From NCBI GenBank assembly GCA_037355855.1, contig CM074766.1:310001-374000 (forward strand): a stretch of DNA of 64,000 nt, written 5' to 3'. Below the pieces are notes generated by a model. It was not told the DNA's origin. It made no database searches and was given only the letters and a program-made list of their open reading frames with translations. The translations under genes were made by a program, and so were the position numbers. Source of the DNA: Pseudo-nitzschia pungens (Eukaryota; Bacillariophyta; Bacillariophyceae; Bacillariales; Bacillariaceae). Positions 57,939 to 64,000 of this stretch are shown one piece after another (position 1 is the first letter of the stretch; each line of letters starts with the position of its first letter).

Positions 57939-59044
57939 ATGAAGCAACAATGGCGCGAGCACGGGCGGGATTCGAGCTCCGGAGGAGTCGAACGAACAAA
58001 CGAACGAAACAAGTCAAAACCAAGCACAGATAGGTAGCGGTGCCGTTGGTTGGGAAGGGATCGATCCAAGAAAGCATACTATTATACAATTGGATTAAAA
58101 ATATCACGATAAAATTGTATTATATTATTATTATCATACAACCGTAAAAACAGTGGAAATAGATGGAAACCTTGGTTCGTTCTCGGAAGCGTGCTCAACA
58201 ATCGAGAAGGACTGGTGAGTTGTCGGCAATGCAATAGGAAACTTTTGCCGAAAAATTCGAGGACGGGCGAGCGACGATCGTAGGTTGGAGATCGATCGAT
58301 CAAGCATTGACTACTGCGAGTGGGTGAGAAATCCGATGCCACGGGAATGGTTGCAGTGTTTGTAAACTGCTCGAACACACGGACGTACCAGTAAGGTTAC
58401 CGCGGACCAAAAACTAGTTCGTAATCATTAGTAGTACCGTAGTACCATTCCGAAACAGGAAACCATACTATTGTGTTAATAATATCGGAAGGAAATTCCA
58501 TTATCGTGTAGTAGCAGGAGTGTTGGAAAAGGAGTGCGTGCTCGCATACCGTACCCGGTACAGCATCACCGAATTCTTTTGTTGCTCGTTCGTGTTTCGA
58601 TCGGTCAGGAGGTAACTTAAACAAACGTACGGAATGCAGGAATATGGACCGATGCAAGGTCCATTACTATTATTTTTTATCCGCCCGTCGAAGCGTGACA
58701 TCAAGTGACACACGAGAATGCGCTTTTTCCGATCGAACGGAAACGAATTTGTCGCACAAAAGTTTGATCGAAATGAAAAATGAAATACGACTGTTGCATG
58801 GCTTCGAAACAAACGGTCACTATCACTACTAGGAGACGAATCTCTTATTTAAAAAAGACTGCTTCTAAAAATATTATCAAAGGACGATTCCCTTTTGTTT
58901 TGTTAAAAAAACATAACTAGCAACCTTGGAGTTCTTGTTCTTGTTGTATACTAATGGTGTGTTCGTGTCGCACTATGCTGCGCCCTATTCATAATGTGAA
59001 ATTCTCGCAAGAAATAATAATGATTCGACAATCGTCACACCTCC
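57939..59044. other. Spacer between convergent genes
   Basis: No gene seen. GTAAGGTTACCGCGG lies at 58391-58405. Confidence 0.5.
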
Positions 59045-61724
59045 CTACCGAATGGGAGAAAAGTTCTTTTTCATACCGCAGGCCTCCAGGCACCGGGTGT
59101 CGGAGGAGGTTCGGAAATAGTCGGCGTACAGAGTACAGAGCCCCTTGCGGGCAATGGCTTGGCACCACCCCAGAACGGGCGACCTGGGCTTGGTGACCGT
59201 CACGTCGTAGTAGGACGACTTGATGTACCTGGGACCAATGGCCTCCCCGTCTCCGTCCTTCTCTGTGTCGCCCTTATCGGATACCAGCGCGGCATCGCGG
59301 GCCCGCGCTGCCTTGAGCGTGGCGTCCTTGCGGAAGAGGGCGGCGGGGTAGATCGTGTAGTCAAAGAGGGCCTTTTCAATGTCCTCCTGGCCCTTGAGCT
59401 GCTTGCGCTCCTTCACCAGTTTGCGCTCGGCTTCCCTCTCGGCCTCGCGGGAATACCCCGGACGTCGACCCTTGACGTGTTTCTTGCCGAGCGCCGTGTT
59501 GGGTGTATAATTGATCAAAAAGGACTCGAGGTCTCCGAGAGGCATGACCGCCTGGGGTGGGGCCGGGCATTTGGCCTCGAGCTGGGATCGCTTCGACTCG
59601 TCCGCTTCCGACGAAGCCTTGTGGACGCAGATCTGTCGCTTGACAATTTCTTGTCTCTGACGTTCCGTCACCATCCACACAAAGTTGGAACCACCCTGAA
59701 CCACGGTCGGGGTGACCTCGTTGGCATAGATATCCGGACTGACGGGCATCTGGAGTTCCGTCATGTAGAGCCACCACTGGCCGCAATCCGCGCTTCCCTC
59801 CTCGTCGCCGGCCTCCTCCAAGCGGCGCTTCATCGCCGTCTTGGTGGATGGCTCGTCGCACAATCCATTGACCCCGCCGGGGCCACTGAGAGAGTGATCG
59901 ATCCAGGTCAATTCGTACGAATCTCGGCAGACCTCCCAGGCCGCCGGGTGGAAGAAATCTCCGTGCATGCGCCACTTGGCCACCTTGGCGTTTTCCTCGC
60001 TCACATACGAGACCCGCACAAAGGAGGGAATCAAAAATGGACTCGACGGTGTGTTCGATGCAATCGAAGAGCTGACCGGTTGGATTTTGTTGACGGGAGA
60101 ATTTGCACCCGCGGCAATGTCTGCCGAAGCTTGCAAAAAGGAAGAGACGGCCCGCAGGGTTACCATGGAGGTCCACTTCAGACCCACGTACAAGTCGTGA
60201 TCGTCACTGCTTACCAGATCGGGGTGCGTCGTCTTGACCGCCTCGTTGTCGATGTCGCTGCCGGTAGCCCCGTCTCCCAAAAAGGGCGGAGCCAGAATAA
60301 GGTCCTGGGTCCTGCGCTCCATGAATCCCGACTTGAGGTCGTGACAGCTGCCCGCGGAATCCGCGGTGGCCACCACCACGACCTGGACGGGACTGGCCCG
60401 GTCCTCGACCTTGGAGGTGGTCTTGTCGACCTGGGAGAGATCACTAACCTTGCCCCCGCAGTTGGGCAGGAGTGAATCCATCCACTCGGTCCAGCGCGCT
60501 GCAATAGGCTCGCACACCAGCACCTGAACACGGGCGGCAATCTGGTTGGTGGCGCACATCGCATCGATTTCATTGAGCTGCCGCTGGAGGTGGGTGGCGG
60601 CCGTCTCCTGCTCGGAAGTCCATCGCTCGGGGCCCTGGGAATGAGGAAGAGCCGGAGGAGAGGTTTCCCACAGCATCGTGGTTCCCCGGCCGGCACCGAC
60701 CGTGCTGAGTGTAAACAATACCCGGCACCGGTCCATTCCGTGGGTCGTGTGTTGGGAGCCCTCCTTGGCACCGTACCATTCCTTCCAGACCGCCGCGTCG
60801 GTATCGGGTCGGGACGAGCTTCCCATTGCTAAACAGTTTTCAAGCAATCGAAATTGCATCGTGTGCTGGTTGGATCCGGGCTTAGATTTGTGGGCCTCAC
60901 CGGCAGCCCCGCCGTGGAACATCAGGTTGTGTTCCGGTCCGCCAAGGAATTCTTCCGTGAATCGGCTCGACGTGACACCGGAATCGTCACGGCCCTCAAA
61001 GTAATCGGCCTTGCCACGGGACTTACTAAAGCGATAAAAGTATTTCTACAATATTCGTGATTGTTTTGAAAACGCAATGGTTGATTGATTCGTTGGCAGC
61101 GTTGATCGAGGAGGAAACGCAGCGAAAAAGAAACAATAACGGGATTCCAAAGGCGCCAAAGAAGAAGTTTGTTGAGCATCTCGAAAATCAACAACAAAAG
61201 TTCGCGCCCCATTTCGCATGCATTCAATCAAGATCAAGATCAAGATAAAGGCCAACTCCAGGATCTCGTTGAAATAAAATCGAGTCGTTACTCACTTGCA
61301 ACGGACCGGTGTATTCGAACCAGTACTTTACTTCTTCCGGAGGGGTTTCGTCAAAGAGTTTCTTTCGTTCCTTCAGGTCTTTCGTCAGCGCATCCATGTA
61401 GGATGGAACCACGTCCCCCATGACGGCCGTCAGGCGGCGTCGAGGAAAGGATTCTTGCGCGGTTCCTTCCGTGGAAAGCGAACGCTTCGGGACCGTGTTC
61501 GGACTGCTGGCGTGATTGTCCGTGTAGGTCACCAATGCTCCGTAGAGCAGGACTCCCGCCAAAAGGCATCGCAGCATCGCCTTGTTGCGGGGGGACCAGA
61601 CCGAAGCCCCCGAATGGTCGTCGGCGCTGGCATCCTCGTCGTAGTCCCCATCGTCGTGTTCCAGCTGCTTTCGAACAGCGGCGTCTTGTTCGCATTGGTG
61701 CTCCTCCCCCTGAAATTTGGCCAT
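59045..61724 (-). CDS. Type II membrane protein with large lumenal/extracellular domain, unknown family
   Basis: Exons 61724-61296 and 61021-59045 encode 801 residues; the 274-bp GTGAGT...GTAAG intron joins YTGPLQ|SRGKADYF. A 48-residue acidic cytosolic N-terminus is followed by one membrane segment, AMLRCLLAGVLLYGALVTYT (49-68), and then a large domain. That domain has EHNLMFHGG, the tract TMQFRLLENCLAMG, WKEWYGAKEG, RCRVLFTLS, several paired-looking Cys and Trp-rich motifs (CGQWWLYMTELQMPV; WEVCRDSYELTWIDH). This topology is typical of Golgi glycosyltransferases or sulfotransferases, but I see no DxD or PAPS motif that I can name, so no activity is assigned. The frame is intact. An alternative acceptor 3 bp upstream would not fit the phase. 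Confidence 0.75.
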
Positions 61725-63510
61725 GGTTGCTGTGTGTTGTTGTCGGCTTTGTTTTTGTTGCCCGTGAGGCTGTCAACTAAATGGCTGTCTGCACTACTGA
61801 ATACAAGTGAGGAACACTTCCGTTGCGGAATAGAGTATACTGTTTAGTGGTAATGGTTACCGTCTAAAGTGGTTTCCGAACTGTTCTATTAATTCTGTGT
61901 CTTCCGTGCCTAACCGTCACAAAACAAGTTGAGTGAAACCGAATGGGGCAGTCGTTAGTAGTTTCGTTTCGTCTTTCGTTTTGTAAGAGTAACCTTAGTT
62001 TCCTTACCAGTTTACCTGGTATTGTACGCGGGTACGGGTACGTGTACACATAAGCACTCAATAACAATAACAATTATTGCGCTCTTCCCACAGCAATGTT
62101 ACCTGGGCTCTTGTACGCAATTGTACCGTACTTTTACGTGAACTTGCAGTGAATCCCTCAGCGCGACTAAACCTTACTGTAGTCACATGAAAAGTGGCAC
62201 GCTGTGTCTTGCGTTGTGGTTGCGAGATGCGATCTGCTTCGTAATATCACCCATGGTATGTTTTTGGTCACGGGTCGCCTTCAGCGCGTATGCGTTCCTC
62301 AATGAACAATAGTTGTCGGCAAACGAGGAGGGCCGGTGAACCCAATTCCGACTCAAATCCCAAAAATTCACGTTCGGGGGGAGTCATACGGTAATTACCG
62401 TATGTCATTATTTCATTTTTTCTTCATTCCGTCATTACCCATCAAAAAGTATTTAAGCTAATTTCGAGTAAGGCCTTACGCGTAGATAGATGGTAATGCA
62501 AAACGTCAGTTAAGTTACGTACTGCTACGGGAGGGAAGCATCTCACGACTGTTTGTGTGGTGATGTGACAGGTGAAGAATAGCTTTCTTGAAATTTAAAA
62601 AATAGAAGTAAACCTTAGTTCGTAATAAGACTTCTAAAGTACCGTAGGTAATGTGTCACTGCATTGAAGATATTGTTGTATGAACTGTACACGTAGTTGT
62701 GGTTTTGAAGTGATCGTGGATTCTCCAGATTTGCAAAGAAAACCTCACCAAAGCGTTTGCAGATGAACCTCATACTAGTATGCATCAAAAGCTAGTACTA
62801 CTACTACTAGTAGTACTAGCACACTTTGCATTTGTGTGGTACAAAGTTGAACTACACTACTACCCCGCACTACAACAATTCAGCTGACAGCAGTGGTGGT
62901 GGTGGTGATACTGCTTGTTGTAATGCCAGACTACTGTATGTGCGCTTGGTACAAAGGTGAAGTGTCCTTCCCAGCACTATCCTGATGCTCCACCACTGCC
63001 GCTACCGTCCATTGCTTGCAGAGCACGGGTATGATTGATGTACTGCACTAACAGCATGCAGCACTGCTGTTGCTGAAAATTCTGGAGGCCGTGGTGGACG
63101 AACTCCTCCCTCATGCAAATCGACAAACATTCTTTGAAACGTTCCATCCAATCGAGGCAAAAGGAGCAACAGGTCTGAAATTCCACCAAATGCGGTTGAC
63201 CAAAAAGTATCCAAAAGGTGCCCATTTGCTCGGAATCTCAATGGTGCGTGATGCCATGATTATAGAATGCTAACAATGAAGGCGCCTTACAGTACTAGTA
63301 CTAGCATCGGGGTCGACTGGGTTGTGAGCAAAGAGCATCAACGCTTGTGAGCAACTCCTTGTATTCATCTCTCTGAATCACAACCAAACGGTAGACCGGT
63401 GGGCTTTCGACTCAACTCCAAAATACAACTGAACAGCTGACTCAACTCTTTCCGTCGTCTGGAGTCACTGCTCGGTCGCTGACAAGGGAAGAGGGGAGAT
63501 CTTCTCACAG
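61725..63510. other. Spacer
   Basis: No gene is supported. Present are AGTACTACTACTACTAGTAG (62795-62814), GTGGTGGTGGTG (62893-62905) and a short frame 63070-63273 (+) reading MLKILEAVVDELLPHANRQT that looks protein-like but has no recognised match. Confidence 0.45.
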
Positions 63511-64000
63511 TCACTTTTCGCGATTGCATTTACCATTTTCTTCGTTTCTTGAAGGCAATCGTCGTGGCTCTTTCGATAGCAAAGTGCATTCGTTTTGGAA
63601 TGTGATATTTTCTGGAGTCGTCGGTAATATCGGTAATCGATTTGTCAATGGAGTAAGGTACGTACACGTAGTAAATCCTGGATACGTTGGCGGAACACTC
63701 CGCAAAAGGGCAGAGGGACCTATTCGACCTTTGGGCAGCGACAGGTGTGGTCTACGAGGTTGCGACTCGATACTCGATGTCTGAGTGGGCATGCGCTGAG
63801 TGGACCAGCTTCTGAAATCAGTAATGTCTTTCTCGCGTTGGCCGAGACGCAGTCTTGCGCTTCGCTTTGTGGTCACCGTCGTGTAGACGCTGCGATTTGT
63901 TTTTTTTTGCTGCTTTGCGCGTTGGTTTCGCTCTCCGTCATCCTCGTCGCCGTCGCTTTCGCCTACCGGGTTCGCCACCGCCGTCGTCCTCCAGAATCGC
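63511..64000 (-). CDS. Possible partial gene running off the right edge
   Basis: A frame is open from the window edge to a stop at 63511. The first 60 or so residues (ESDGDEDDGERNQRAKQQKK, then TTKRSARLRLGQREKDI) have coding-like composition, whereas the part below about 63810 does not. An acceptor-like TTTCAG at about 63817 could mark an exon boundary. Only the portion near the edge is likely to be exon. No family is recognised. Confidence 0.3.
   Translation of the reverse strand, partial: RFWRTTAVANPVGESDGDEDDGERNQRAKQQKKTNRSVYTTVTTKRSARLRLGQREKDITDFRSWSTQRMPTQTSSIESQPRRPHLSLPKGRIGPSALLRSVPPTYPGFTTCTYLTPLTNRLPILPTTPENITFQNECTLLSKEPRRLPSRNEENGKCNREK

Noticed and set aside
59159..60475. 438-residue plus-strand frame
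   Set aside because: Antisense to the type II membrane protein exon 2.

Overview
The window looks like nuclear DNA of a diatom, most likely a pennate one. Reasons: short GT-AG introns (mostly about 75-500 bp) in GC-richer exons; AT-richer spacers full of microsatellites; and protein families that are typical of diatoms or stramenopiles (a DUF6824 protein, a glutamine-rich protein with a Cys/His GRYFP module, an M11 metalloprotease with Cys-rich tail repeats, a diatom F-box-like protein). No organellar, bacterial or viral gene was seen. The species cannot be named from sequence alone.

Layout. 1-1.95 kb has no gene I can support. 1.95-5.1 kb (minus) is a four-exon gene that fuses a leucine carboxyl methyltransferase (LCM) domain to a Rieske/PAO-like oxygenase. 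It is divergent from a mitochondrial ribosomal mS29/DAP3 gene (5.7-8.6 kb, plus). After a 3 kb spacer comes the GRYFP-module gene (11.7-13.7 kb). 15.4-23.5 kb is repeat-rich: two copies of a terminal-inverted-repeat element, an element built of three adjacent hairpins, and between them a 508-residue low-complexity protein gene. A DUF6824 gene lies at 24.1-26.0 kb and a flavin-containing monooxygenase at 29.6-32.2 kb. 35.4-41.1 kb holds a disrupted M11 metalloprotease and an F-box-like gene. 42.6-48.5 kb holds a polytopic membrane protein, a histidine-phosphatase-family protein whose RHG motif reads RYG, and an alpha/beta hydrolase. 50.6-54.7 kb (minus) is a kinase - C2H2 finger - PP2C fusion. 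Then come acireductone dioxygenase (56.8-57.9 kb) and a type II membrane protein with a large lumenal domain (59.0-61.7 kb, minus). The right edge has an uncertain open frame.

The genes do not form a pathway cluster; their order looks like ordinary eukaryotic dispersion. The most interesting points are the two multidomain fusions, the hairpin-array element next to a TIR element, the RYG histidine-phosphatase homologue, and a short motif (GTAAGGTTAC and variants) that recurs in most upstream spacers. Several otherwise convincing genes have single-base frame changes, clustered in the M11 gene; these may be decay or assembly error and need reads to settle. Splice sites were placed by hand from reading-frame continuity and GT/AG consensus.
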